From WTFY01 sp965205685 (GTDB lineage: Bacteria; Pseudomonadota; Gammaproteobacteria; UBA4575), in contig OZ242174.1 of NCBI GenBank assembly GCA_965205685.1, positions 1,364,001 through 1,428,000 of the forward strand: a DNA stretch of 64,000 bases, in the 5' to 3' direction. The position numbers and the translations under genes were made by a program. Numbering within the stretch: position 1 is the first letter of the stretch; each line of letters starts with the position of its first letter. The notes below the pieces were generated by a model, which was given only the letters and a program-made list of their open reading frames with translations, searched no databases and was not told the DNA's origin. Shown here piece by piece: positions 7,842 to 16,650 of the stretch.

Positions 7842-9415
7842 TCTCCAATGGGTTTTACTGAACCTGCGACAACCTCTGCACCAAAACTTGATCTGAATGC
7901 CTTGACGACCTCGTCCTCTTCGACCTGTTTTTCGACCAGAGACTGCCTTTCTTCCATTGCACGGGTTTTCTTTTTTGCCGGGGTATCAATGTCCTGATCT
8001 GTAAGCTTGATTTCCAGCTCCACATCTCGATTGAAATACGCCTGCAATGCCTCCTGCAATTTCCGGTGCGCATTCCGGATGGCAATGCCTTCATGCTGTT
8101 TCGCCAGATTTAAAACCACCCTGTCCTGGGTGGCCGTTTTCACGCTACAGCTTGAAGCCAGCGAATGTGCAGCGCCGTGTATGCCCAGCTTTTCAATCAG
8201 TTCGGGCCAGGATCCGTTTTTGACAAGCTCACCGATTGTTTTTTTGACTGCCGGTTTAGTGCTGTCTTGAACGTCCCTGGACACGGCATCGTTGCGAGGT
8301 GCCCGCACTTCCTGTCCTGCCGGGTCCTGGCTCGCAGGACGAAATGCAAGCATGCGCAGCAATGTCATTTCCAGTGCACTTTGCTGCGAGGTATGCAGGT
8401 ACAGGTCACGGCGGCCGACCAGCGCGATCTGGTAAAACAGTTGCACATCCTCGGGGCTTAGCCGTTTGCTTAACTTGTCTGCAAGCGCAACATCGGACCC
8501 CGTGCTACTCATGGCATCCGGCACTGCTTGGGAGATTGCAGCCTGATGAAGTATATCGATCATGTCATCAAGCAAGCTTGCAAAATCGGCTGAAAGCTGC
8601 GCCAGTTCATGCGAACACTGCATGATTTCCGCAGCGTTCTCATCGATCAGCGCCTGCACCAGTTTTTGCATGTACTCTCTCGGTACGGTGCCCAGCATTT
8701 CATGCATGGCGCTGTCAGTGACGTTTTCCTTGCTGTATGCAATAGCCTGATCCAGCAGGCTCAATGCATCACGCATACTGCCATCAGCAACCCGTGCGAT
8801 GGAGTACAGGGCTGGCCTTTCGAACGGCACGTTCTCGGCCTGCATAATCATTTCCAGTTGCTGTACTACCGCATCCTCCGGAAGTTTTTTCAGGTTGAAC
8901 TGCAGACAGCGCGACAGCACGGTCATCGGCAGTTTCTGCGGATCCGTGGTCGCCAGCAAGAACTTCACGTGCGGTGGCGGCTCTTCCAGAGTCTTCAGCA
9001 AGGCGTTGAAGCTGTGTCCCGACAGCATATGGACTTCATCGATCAGGTACACCTTGAAATGACCCCGGGTCGGGCTGTACTGAACGTTATCAAGCAACTC
9101 GCGGGTATCCTCTACCTTGGTGCGCGAGGCCGCATCCACTTCGATGAGATCAATGTACCTGCCCTCATCGATTTCCTGGCAGGCACTGCATGTGCCGCAG
9201 GGCTTGGCGCTGGCGCCCTTCTCACAATTCAGGCACTTGGCAAAAATCCGTGCCAGAGTCGTCTTGCCTACACCCCGTGTTCCCGTGAACAGATAGGCAT
9301 GATGCAACCGTTGCTGGTCCAGGGCATTTGAAAGCGCTTTTACAACGTGTACCTGACCGACAACCTCAGCAAAGTTCCCGGGCCGCCACTTGCGCGCTAA
9401 TGCTTGATAACTCAT
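7838..9415 (-). CDS. dnaX: DNA polymerase III subunits gamma/tau
   Basis: A 525-residue clamp-loader ATPase. The AAA+ core has Walker A (GTRGVGKTT), a four-cysteine zinc module (CLNC...CGTCSAC) and Walker B (YLIDEVHML); domain III follows. A tau-specific C-terminal segment (about 390-525) resembles the polymerase-binding domain of E. coli tau, but the linker is short (E. coli tau has 643 residues). At codons 391-392 the message reads GTC AAA AAA ACA, giving seven A's (8239-8245). A -1 shift there reads three more codons and stops, producing a gamma-like protein of about 395 residues. That this shift occurs is inference. Confidence 0.94.
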   Translation of the reverse strand: MSYQALARKWRPGNFAEVVGQVHVVKALSNALDQQRLHHAYLFTGTRGVGKTTLARIFAKCLNCEKGASAKPCGTCSACQEIDEGRYIDLIEVDAASRTKVEDTRELLDNVQYSPTRGHFKVYLIDEVHMLSGHSFNALLKTLEEPPPHVKFLLATTDPQKLPMTVLSRCLQFNLKKLPEDAVVQQLEMIMQAENVPFERPALYSIARVADGSMRDALSLLDQAIAYSKENVTDSAMHEMLGTVPREYMQKLVQALIDENAAEIMQCSHELAQLSADFASLLDDMIDILHQAAISQAVPDAMSSTGSDVALADKLSKRLSPEDVQLFYQIALVGRRDLYLHTSQQSALEMTLLRMLAFRPASQDPAGQEVRAPRNDAVSRDVQDSTKPAVKKTIGELVKNGSWPELIEKLGIHGAAHSLASSCSVKTATQDRVVLNLAKQHEGIAIRNAHRKLQEALQAYFNRDVELEIKLTDQDIDTPAKKKTRAMEERQSLVEKQVEEDEVVKAFRSSFGAEVVAGSVKPIGE

Positions 9416-9454
9416 TGCCGGGATTCTTGCAGGCTTTTCTGTCTCGATTGCGGG

Positions 9455-9566
<112 letters not shown>

Positions 9567-9572
9567 ATCTTG

Positions 9573-9578
9573 ACTATA
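9573..9578 (-). promoter_or_regulatory. Likely -10 element of ffs
   Basis: TATAGT on the minus strand ends six bases before the inferred 5' end of the 4.5S RNA, the expected -10 spacing. No good -35 match is found 16-18 bases further up. Confidence 0.45.
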
Positions 9579-9741
9579 ACCTAACCGTCTGAGTTTTGAA
9601 AACAAAGAGGCCGGACTGCAGACACGGAAAAACCGGTGAAAAGTTTCTCGTTACAGGGACATTGGATTCTGCCCTTCCGGTACGAGTGATCCGTGATTCA
9701 TGGTGGTGAAAGCCAGCCTTGTGTGGCGGGACTGCACAGAC

Positions 9742-11370
9742 TCAGCGTTCTCCGCGAGCCTCCATGATCATGAGATCCAGAACCTCCTGGCTGGTGATCA
9801 TGCCAAGAAACTTTTCGGACCCCTCCTCCAGTACCGGCATCACGGTGAGCGAGCTCTCCCTCATTTTCTGCAATGCATCCTCCACCGGTTCGCTGGATCG
9901 AAGACATGGCGGGTCCTTGCGCACGAATTTGCCCACATGTGTACTCGACCACAAATTTTTGGGCAGGTAGCGCAGCATGTTCAGCGATACGATGCCCAAA
10001 AGCCGGCCTTGCTCGACGACCAGATAGTCTTGCTGGTTCGGAATCACCCACCGGTCGACAAAGGCCCGCACGGATTGCGAAGCATCCGGATAGGTGCGCG
10101 AGTGGTCCAGGATATCACCGACCGTGATGTCATCCAGCGCAAAGTCCAGGTACGCCAGAGACGGCAGTTGCGGTACGGACGACGCGTCCTGTAGCGATGG
10201 TTTGGCACTGCGTATGGCTGTGTTGATCACCGGAGGCACCAGCAGGATATAGGCCACCATGATCAGCACCAGAAGCGAGAAAACACTGGGGTCGATGGCA
10301 CCGGTCTCGAAAAGAACCAGCAAAAGTGCAATTTCTGCAACACCCTTGGCCATCATTCCCGTGGCCAGGGTAAATGGCATCTCCTGGCGGGTAACATAGG
10401 CACCGATCAGGGCTCCTGCAAACTTGCCCACGAAAGGCACAATCACGAGTGCCGCGATAGTCAATGCCGGCAGCTCGACGAACGAAAGACTCAGGTGCAG
10501 CCCTGCTGCTGCAAAGAAAAGTGGTATGAAGAACCCCTCTGCGATGCTGCGCATGCCAGGCACGATATCCCGGCGCACCTGATACGGCAGCCCCGACAGT
10601 GCGGAACCGAACAGCAGTGCGCCAAGGGAGCCGTGCAGACCCATTTTTTCGGCGCCGGAGACGGTCAGAAACAACCCGCCCAGGATGAGCCCGAAGGAGA
10701 GCTGCGGCACATGCAGGAAACGCTTCAGCAGCATGATTACAGCCGGCATCACCCGGCTCGCCAGCACCCAGGTAGCCACGGCAAAAGCGACAATCTGGCC
10801 CAACAGCACCAGTACACCGCTCCAGCTCAGTTCATGGGTATGCTCACCGATCGTGAACCCAACCAGCAGCAGTGCCAGCATCTCGGCCATCAATGCCGTG
10901 GTAAAGATTCTTATTCCGATGGGTTCACGCAGATGACCCCCGTCAACCAGTACCTTGGCGGCAAGCCCCAGGCTAGTCAGGGACAAGATTCCGGCAAGGC
11001 AAATCGACTCCGTGAAGTCCAGCCCGAGCCCGAAATCGTAGATCACGTCGCTGGTAACGGCCATGATGGCCAGCATGGGTACGAGCACCGATATGACCGC
11101 AGCTACAACAAAGCGCCCGCGAAAGGCAGCCACGAAGCTGGGAACATCAAGCTCATCCAGACCAATGAGAAAAAACAGGAGAAAGATGCCGATCCCCAGC
11201 AGAATCTGCATCTCGCTGGTGGGTTCGACGATTCCCGTCACAGGGCCCAGCAGTATGCCTACCACCGTATAGGCCACAATCGAGTTCACGTGGAACCGCT
11301 TGAAGACAGCCTCTGCTAACTTGGTGGCCAAAATCAGCAGGCCGATGGATAGCAGTGCTTCTTCAATCAT
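9742..11370 (-). CDS. CPA2-type cation/proton antiporter with C-terminal CBS pair
   Basis: A 542-residue membrane protein of the monovalent cation:proton antiporter-2 family (KefB/YbaL/NapA-like). About residues 1-385 form 11-13 hydrophobic segments, with family features such as VGILLGPVTGI near residue 40, FLIGLDEL near 70 and PLFFAAAGLHL near 290. The cytoplasmic tail from about 405 to 540 looks like two CBS modules (VGDILDHSRTY; VGKFVRKDPPCLRSSEPVED), which in other proteins bind adenine nucleotides and gate activity. There is no TrkA-N domain of the kind seen in KefB/C. The transported ion (Na+ or K+) cannot be told from sequence. It stands alone between ffs and tRNA-Ser. Confidence 0.85.
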   Translation of the reverse strand: MIEEALLSIGLLILATKLAEAVFKRFHVNSIVAYTVVGILLGPVTGIVEPTSEMQILLGIGIFLLFFLIGLDELDVPSFVAAFRGRFVVAAVISVLVPMLAIMAVTSDVIYDFGLGLDFTESICLAGILSLTSLGLAAKVLVDGGHLREPIGIRIFTTALMAEMLALLLVGFTIGEHTHELSWSGVLVLLGQIVAFAVATWVLASRVMPAVIMLLKRFLHVPQLSFGLILGGLFLTVSGAEKMGLHGSLGALLFGSALSGLPYQVRRDIVPGMRSIAEGFFIPLFFAAAGLHLSLSFVELPALTIAALVIVPFVGKFAGALIGAYVTRQEMPFTLATGMMAKGVAEIALLLVLFETGAIDPSVFSLLVLIMVAYILLVPPVINTAIRSAKPSLQDASSVPQLPSLAYLDFALDDITVGDILDHSRTYPDASQSVRAFVDRWVIPNQQDYLVVEQGRLLGIVSLNMLRYLPKNLWSSTHVGKFVRKDPPCLRSSEPVEDALQKMRESSLTVMPVLEEGSEKFLGMITSQEVLDLMIMEARGER

Positions 11371-11692
11371 GTCCGGAAAAATGCCTGTACAGGAGTCTAT
11401 CTAGCCGAAAGCCGCAGGGTCCACAAGGCAGCATCCCATGACCGGTTCGTTCTCAGTTGGCCTGTGTGGCGATCTCCACAAGAGTACGAGGCCCATGGCA
11501 CACTGGAGATACACTGTCGCGAAACCGGAACCGTCAAGTTCCAGAATCCGACATTCCCCAAGCGCTGTATCTTACCGAAACTGCGTGCAGTAGACACATG
11601 CAAATGATTAGTTTGGGGTACAAAATGACCTGATGTTGATCAAGCAGCAGTCACAGCGGCAACCGCCATTTTTCCCGGTCCTGGGTGTACTG
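11371..11692. other. Gene-free interval between tRNA-Ser and the antiporter gene
   Basis: About 320 bases. A 68-codon minus-strand frame at 11397-11603 has no recognisable domain and no ribosome binding site. I see no clear promoter, terminator or repeat. It probably holds the antiporter promoter and the tRNA-Ser 3' trailer. Confidence 0.4.
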
Positions 11693-11784
11693 TGGCGGAG
11701 AGAGAGGGATTCGAACCCTCGGTGCCCCGTTGAGGACACACTCACTTTCCAGGCGAGCCCGTTCGACCACTCCGGCATCTCTCC
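11693..11784 (-). tRNA. tRNA-Ser (anticodon GGA)
   Basis: The minus strand reads GGAGAGATGCCGGAGTGGTC at its 5' end and pairs through a seven-base acceptor stem with TCTCTCC, followed by discriminator G and encoded CCA. The anticodon loop CTGGAAA gives GGA. A long variable arm typical of serine tRNAs is present (GTGTGTCCTCAACGGGGCAC), as is the T loop GGTTCGAATCC. Total 92 nt including CCA. Confidence 0.96.
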
Positions 11785-11864
11785 ACGATGGGCCAGGCAA
11801 TAGACATTCTACTGCCATGTCCTGAGCACGATGTTTCCTGCAGTCGCCCGGGGATTCAGACCCG

Positions 11865-12206
11865 TCAGGATTTCTTGCCCTGATCGTTGCTCCCGGGGCT
11901 GTACACCGATGAGGGGAAATGCGCAACGTTCTCGCCCGCATCAGAAATTTTGGCCGTCCCCCGCTTGTCTACTTCATCGATACGAATGATGGAATGCATG
12001 GGTACGAAAAACCGCTTGACCTGTTCAAATTCAGACTTGAGCTTTTCTTCACTCGGGTCGACCACCACCGTCGTTCGCTCATCAAAAGCCAGCCCCTCTA
12101 TCGTGATAAACCCATATAAATCAGATTGATATACCTGACTTGCATAAATCTCATAAACTTTATTCAAGTTATAGAAGCTGATTTTGTAAAGCGGCTTTTT
12201 CGGCAT
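11865..12206 (-). CDS. DUF1820 family protein
   Basis: A 113-residue soluble protein resembling the DUF1820 family, which is conserved in Gammaproteobacteria but has no known function. The N-terminal part (YKISFYNLNKVYEIYASQVY) and the central VPMHSIIRIDEVDKRGTAKI are the recognisable conserved stretches; the last 25 residues are low-complexity and polar. It lies between icd and tRNA-Ser on the same strand, 31 nt downstream of icd, so it may be read from the icd transcript. No function can be inferred. Confidence 0.8.
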   Translation of the reverse strand: MPKKPLYKISFYNLNKVYEIYASQVYQSDLYGFITIEGLAFDERTTVVVDPSEEKLKSEFEQVKRFFVPMHSIIRIDEVDKRGTAKISDAGENVAHFPSSVYSPGSNDQGKKS

Positions 12207-12237
12207 GGTTGGGAAACTGACCTCTATTCAGGACTAT

Positions 12238-13584
12238 CTACTCATGCATGTTCTTGATGATGGCATCTCCAAAACCGGAAGTACTGACCAAGGTAGCGCC
12301 CGGCATCAACCGTTCAAGGTCTTCCTGTACCTCTTTGGAGGTTCCAGGCCGTCTTGCCCGGGCCTGGATTCCTGCCCGCGCCCGTGCCAGATCATAGGTC
12401 ACCGTTCTGGATGCAATTGCACCTGAAATTCCGGCAATGACCAAATCGGCCGCCTCTTTCCATCCCAGATGCCGCAGCATCATTTCCGCCGACAAAATGA
12501 TGGACCCGGGATTTACCCGGTCCTTGCCCGCATGGGTTGGTGCAGTGCCGTGCGTTGCTTCAAAGCATGCGACATCATCGGAGACATTTGCACCAGGCGC
12601 AATACCTATCCCCCCGACCTGGGCGGCCAGGGCATCTGAAATATAGTCTCCATTCAGGTTCAGGGTCGCGATCACCTCGTAGCTTTCCGGTTTTAGCAGG
12701 ATCTGCTGCAGGAAATTGTCTGCAATGATGTCCTTGACGATGATGTCACTGCCATTGTTCGGGTTCTTGATCTTGCACCAAGGACCCTCGCCGATCACTT
12801 CGGCATTGAACTCGTTCAGCGCCAACTCGTAACCCCAGTTGCGGAATGCCCCTTCCGTGAACTTCATTATGTTTCCCTTGTGTACCAGGGAAACAGACTT
12901 GCGGTTGTTGTCAATCGCATACTGAATGGCCTTGCGGATCAAGCGAACGGAGCCTTCCTTCGAAACCGGCTTGATCCCGATACCCGATGTTTTCGGAAAG
13001 CGGATTTTCGTGACATTCATTTCTTCACGCAAAAAGCCGATGATTTTCTTCGCTTCATCACTCTGCGCTTCCCATTCGATCCCCGCATAGATGTCCTCGG
13101 TATTTTCCCTGAAGATCACCATGTCGGTTGTCCCCGAATCCTTTAACGGCGTGGGCGTGCCCGGGAAATAGCGGATCGGGCGCACGCATGCAAACAAGTC
13201 CAGCTTCTGCCGTATGGCCACATTCAATGAGCGCATTCCCTCTCCCACAGGCGTGGCCAGGGGGCCCTTGATCGAAACCACATACTTTTTCATCACTTCT
13301 AGGGTTTCATCCGGCAGGTAGTGGTGCTTGCCGTACAAACGGGCAGCTTTCTCGCCGGAATAGATTTCCATCCAGCTGATGCGGCGCTTGCCTTCATAGG
13401 CCTGGTTGACCGCTGCCGAAACCACGCGACGCATGACGGGAGTAACATCCAGGCCGATTCCGTCTCCTTCGATGAATGGAACAATCGGCCTGTCCGGGAC
13501 ATCCAGGCTCTTGTCCGGATTGAGCGTGATCGCCTCTCCCTCCGCAGGGACCTGGACATGTTCGTAGGGCTTGTGCTGCTGCAT
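12238..13584 (-). CDS. icd: NADP-dependent isocitrate dehydrogenase with a C-terminal insertion
   Basis: A 448-residue TCA-cycle enzyme converting isocitrate to 2-oxoglutarate. Family features include PFIEGDGIG, the substrate loop VGEGMRSLNVAIRQ with the regulatory serine, RENTEDIYAGIEW, the metal-binding LNLNGDYISDALAAQVGGIG and the cofactor motif FEATHGTAPTHAGKD. It is about 30 residues longer than E. coli Icd, mainly because about 24 residues (encoded at 12319-12390, rich in Ala and Arg) interrupt the normally continuous TVTYD...ERLM stretch before the C-terminal FGDAII. aceA lies just upstream on the same strand, so the two branch-point enzymes for isocitrate are neighbours. Confidence 0.95.
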   Translation of the reverse strand: MQQHKPYEHVQVPAEGEAITLNPDKSLDVPDRPIVPFIEGDGIGLDVTPVMRRVVSAAVNQAYEGKRRISWMEIYSGEKAARLYGKHHYLPDETLEVMKKYVVSIKGPLATPVGEGMRSLNVAIRQKLDLFACVRPIRYFPGTPTPLKDSGTTDMVIFRENTEDIYAGIEWEAQSDEAKKIIGFLREEMNVTKIRFPKTSGIGIKPVSKEGSVRLIRKAIQYAIDNNRKSVSLVHKGNIMKFTEGAFRNWGYELALNEFNAEVIGEGPWCKIKNPNNGSDIIVKDIIADNFLQQILLKPESYEVIATLNLNGDYISDALAAQVGGIGIAPGANVSDDVACFEATHGTAPTHAGKDRVNPGSIILSAEMMLRHLGWKEAADLVIAGISGAIASRTVTYDLARARAGIQARARRPGTSKEVQEDLERLMPGATLVSTSGFGDAIIKNMHE

Positions 13585-13693
13585 GATGCGCCCTCAGGAA
13601 AATACCAACTGGTCTTTGATTATAGCAAGACCCGGAGGACTCACTGGCCCTCCAGCATCATCCAGGGGCACGATCAGCTGCAAACCACGGCTG

Positions 13694-14992
13694 TCATTCA
13701 GCTTTGGAATCAAACTGGACCTCTTCCGTGGAACCGGTCAGGGCTGTCACCGAAGACTGGCCGCCCTGGATGGTGGTGGTGACATCGTCGAAGTAGCCTG
13801 CACCCACTTCCTGTTGATGACTGACAAAGGTGTAACCGCGATCACGTGCATCGAACTCCGGCTGCTGCATCATGTTCACGTAGGCCGTCATGCCTTCCTT
13901 CGCGTACCCTGCGGCCAAGTCGAACATGTGGTACCACATGTTGTGAATGCCGGCCAGGGTAATAAACTGGTACTTGTAGCCCATGGCGCCGAGTTCGCGC
14001 TGGAATTTTGCAATCGTGGCATCATCCAGGTTTTTCTTCCAGTTGAAGGAAGGCGAGCAGTTATACGCTAGCAACTGCTCGGGGTGCTCCTTGTGTACCC
14101 CGTCGGCAAAGGCCTTGGCAAACTCCAGGTCGGGAGTTCCGGTTTCGCACCAGACCAGATCCGCATACTCGGCATACGCCACACCCCGGGCGACCGCCTG
14201 CTGCAAGCCATTTTTCACGCGCATGAAGCCTTCCGAGGTCCGCTCTCCGGTCAGGAACGGCTGGTCTCTTTCATCAAAATCCGAGGTCAGCAGATTGGCC
14301 GCTTCGGCATCGGTCCGTCCCAGCACCACCGTCGGCACGCCCATGACATCCGCAGCAAGCCTGGCGGCGTTGAGTTTCTGGCAGGCCTCCTGGGTCGGTA
14401 CAAGCACCTTGCCGCCCATGTGGCCGCATTTTTTGACCGCGGCCAGCTGATCTTCAAAATGCACACCGGCTGCGCCCGCCACGATCATGTTTTTCATCAG
14501 TTCGAACGCATTCAGCACACCGCCAAAACCGGCTTCGGCATCGGCCACAACCGGCACGAAGTAGTCGATGTCACTTTCTCCACGTGCCCATTGAATTTCA
14601 TCGGCTCGCTTGAAAGCGTTGTTGATGCGCCGCACCACGGTGGGGACCGAGTCATAGGCATAGAGCGACTGGTCCGGATACATGGTCTCACTCGTGTTGG
14701 CATCGGCTGCTACCTGCCAGCCGGACAAGTAGATGGCCTTGATGCCCGCCTTGACCTGCTGGACCGCCTGGCCGCCCGTTAATGCGCCCAGGCAATTGAT
14801 GTAGTCTTCCTCGTTGACCAGCTTCCAGAGCTTCTCCGCACCATTTTTTGCAAGTGTGTGCTCTATTCGCAAAGAACCTCGCAAACGCACGACATCTTCG
14901 GCCGTATAATCACGCCTGACATTTTTCCATCGGGGATTCGTGGCCCATTCCTTTTCCAGTTCTTTGACCTGTTCAGCTCTGCTATCACTCAC
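13694..14992 (-). CDS. aceA: Isocitrate lyase
   Basis: A 432-residue glyoxylate-shunt enzyme splitting isocitrate into succinate and glyoxylate, needed for growth on acetate or fatty acids. The catalytic KKCGHMGGKV motif is intact near residue 190, with the metal-binding VVADAEAGFGG before it and the YNCSPSFNWKK motif near residue 320. The start is GTG, with a strong AAGGAGG seven bases upstream. No malate synthase is present in this window. The gene diverges from rraA; the shared intergenic region carries a perfect inverted repeat that may be an operator. Confidence 0.96.
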   Translation of the reverse strand: MSDSRAEQVKELEKEWATNPRWKNVRRDYTAEDVVRLRGSLRIEHTLAKNGAEKLWKLVNEEDYINCLGALTGGQAVQQVKAGIKAIYLSGWQVAADANTSETMYPDQSLYAYDSVPTVVRRINNAFKRADEIQWARGESDIDYFVPVVADAEAGFGGVLNAFELMKNMIVAGAAGVHFEDQLAAVKKCGHMGGKVLVPTQEACQKLNAARLAADVMGVPTVVLGRTDAEAANLLTSDFDERDQPFLTGERTSEGFMRVKNGLQQAVARGVAYAEYADLVWCETGTPDLEFAKAFADGVHKEHPEQLLAYNCSPSFNWKKNLDDATIAKFQRELGAMGYKYQFITLAGIHNMWYHMFDLAAGYAKEGMTAYVNMMQQPEFDARDRGYTFVSHQQEVGAGYFDDVTTTIQGGQSSVTALTGSTEEVQFDSKAE

Positions 14993-15038
14993 AACCGTGC
15001 CTCCTTATGAAGCTCTTAGAAATCATTCAAATACTGCT

Positions 15039-15064
15039 TATTGACCCAAGAATCAAAGTCAATA
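15039..15064. promoter_or_regulatory. Inverted repeat between aceA and rraA, possible operator
   Basis: TATTGAC and GTCAATA form a perfect 7-bp inverted repeat separated by 12 bases. It lies 47 nt upstream of the aceA GTG and 80 nt upstream of the rraA ATG. Arm centres are 19 bp apart, which suits a dimeric regulator binding successive major grooves. The regulator is unknown. Confidence 0.4.
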
Positions 15065-15143
15065 GTTGAGCGGGAAGTGTATACTATCAGATACCAATTT
15101 GAAGTCACTATTAAATTCGCTTCGTACTCAAATGGTACCCCCC

Positions 15144-15632
15144 ATGACGATCAACACCGCCGACCTCTGTGACGCACATGAGCCCAGCATCTCTGTGGCC
15201 GAACCCCTGTTTCAGGATTTTGGAGGAGTGGAGTCCTTCCACGGGAAAATTTCTACCGTCAGATGCTTCGAAGACAACTCGCTGGTCCGCGAAGCACTCA
15301 AGAGCCCCGGGAATGCACAGGTGCTGGTCATCGACGGTGCAGGCTCAAGGCGAAGAGCGTTGGTCGGCGACTTGCTGGCCCAAGCCGGAGCAGACAACCA
15401 ATGGGCCGGTATCGTGGTGTTCGGATGTATACGGGATTCACAAGTCATCTCGACCATCCCGATCGGCTGCAAGGCGCTCGCTACCGTACCTCTTAAAACC
15501 GAGAAAAAAGGGGCTGGGGAAAAAGACGTCCCCGTTCATTTTGCGAACGTGGATTTCGTCCCAGGCCATTTCCTGTATGCCGACAAGGACGGAATCATCG
15601 TCAGCGAAGAAAACCTGATCACCTCTGCCTGA
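15144..15632 (+). CDS. rraA: RraA-family protein (ribonuclease E inhibitor / HMG aldolase fold)
   Basis: A 162-residue protein closely resembling E. coli RraA, which binds RNase E and slows mRNA decay; related members are aldolases. Visible family stretches are VAEPLFQDFGGVESFHGKI, VLVIDGAGSRRRALVGDLLA, the WAGIVVFGCIRDS segment and the C-terminal GHFLYADKDGIIVSEE. The ATG at 15144 aligns with the E. coli start. Upstream in-frame TTG (15066) and ATG (15132) codons have no better ribosome binding site. It is 12 nt upstream of a metallo-hydrolase gene, a likely two-gene operon, divergent from aceA. Confidence 0.88.
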   Translation: MTINTADLCDAHEPSISVAEPLFQDFGGVESFHGKISTVRCFEDNSLVREALKSPGNAQVLVIDGAGSRRRALVGDLLAQAGADNQWAGIVVFGCIRDSQVISTIPIGCKALATVPLKTEKKGAGEKDVPVHFANVDFVPGHFLYADKDGIIVSEENLITSA

Positions 15633-15644
15633 TCGGTCGTCAGC

Positions 15645-16601
15645 ATGGAACCCGTTCTCCACGAGTACGAGTCAGGTATCACCTGCATCGATACGATGCT
15701 GGTGCAAACCGGGCGTGCTGCCTGCTACCTGCTTGTTCAGGATGGGCATGCAGCCTTCATCGACACAGGCTCAGCCCATACGGTGCCATTTCTGCTGAAG
15801 ACGCTGGAGCTGAAGAACATTCCCCTCGAAGCTGTCGAATATGTGATCCCCACCCATGTTCATCTGGATCATGCCGGGGGTGCAGGCCTGCTGATGGACA
15901 GTCTGCCGAATGCAAGGCTGGTGATCCACCCACGAGGAGCGCCTCACATGATCGACCCTTCCAAGCTTGTCATGGGTGCAACCGAAGTGTACGGGGAGAG
16001 TGGATTCAAAGAGCACTTTGGAGAAGTCCGTGCTATCGATGAACGGCGTGTGATGGTGACTGCAGACAATTCTGACCTGAATCTTGCCACCCGGACCCTG
16101 GTTTTTTTGCACACACCGGGACATGCCAATCACCATTTCTGTATCTACGACCGGGCCAGTGACGGAATTTTTGCAGGGGACACCTTCGGGCTTTCATACA
16201 AGGAACTCGATGACGAGAACGGGGCTTTTATCATGCCGACCACCACACCTGTGCAGTTCGACCCGGATGCCTGGCAGGAATCCCTGACCCGTCTGCTCGA
16301 TCATCACCCCGGCCACATGTACCTCACACACTTTGGCCGTGTAAGCGAAGTCAGGCGCCTGGCGCAGGAACTGCGCCAGGACATCGAAAGCTATGCAGAT
16401 ATGGCCCGCAAGCACATGCATTCGCGCGATCGCAAGGCAAAAATACATACGTCGCTGACCGACTATCTGCGAAAACGGTTAAGCGAGCGAAAGACTACTG
16501 AAGAAGTGGACAGGCTGACCGATTTTCTGGCGTATGATCTGCAACTGAATACCGCCGGACTTGAGGTCTGGCTGCAAAGACTTCAAAGACGCCCAGCCTG
16601 A
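15645..16601 (+). CDS. Metallo-beta-lactamase-fold hydrolase
   Basis: A 318-residue MBL-fold protein. The zinc-binding signature HVHLDHAG has His71, His73, Asp75 and His76; further ligands fit HTPGHANHH (about 157-165), FAGDTFGLS and YLTHFG. There is no signal peptide, so it is probably cytoplasmic. Residues from about 235 to the end form a helical, charged C-terminal extension outside the MBL core. The substrate (thioester, lactone or other) is not apparent. It follows rraA by 12 nt and is probably coexpressed with it. Confidence 0.8.
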   Translation: MEPVLHEYESGITCIDTMLVQTGRAACYLLVQDGHAAFIDTGSAHTVPFLLKTLELKNIPLEAVEYVIPTHVHLDHAGGAGLLMDSLPNARLVIHPRGAPHMIDPSKLVMGATEVYGESGFKEHFGEVRAIDERRVMVTADNSDLNLATRTLVFLHTPGHANHHFCIYDRASDGIFAGDTFGLSYKELDDENGAFIMPTTTPVQFDPDAWQESLTRLLDHHPGHMYLTHFGRVSEVRRLAQELRQDIESYADMARKHMHSRDRKAKIHTSLTDYLRKRLSERKTTEEVDRLTDFLAYDLQLNTAGLEVWLQRLQRRPA

Positions 16602-16650
16602 TCGATCTGTATATTGAGCATTCCCTGCGGCAAACCCCGAAGACACTCGT

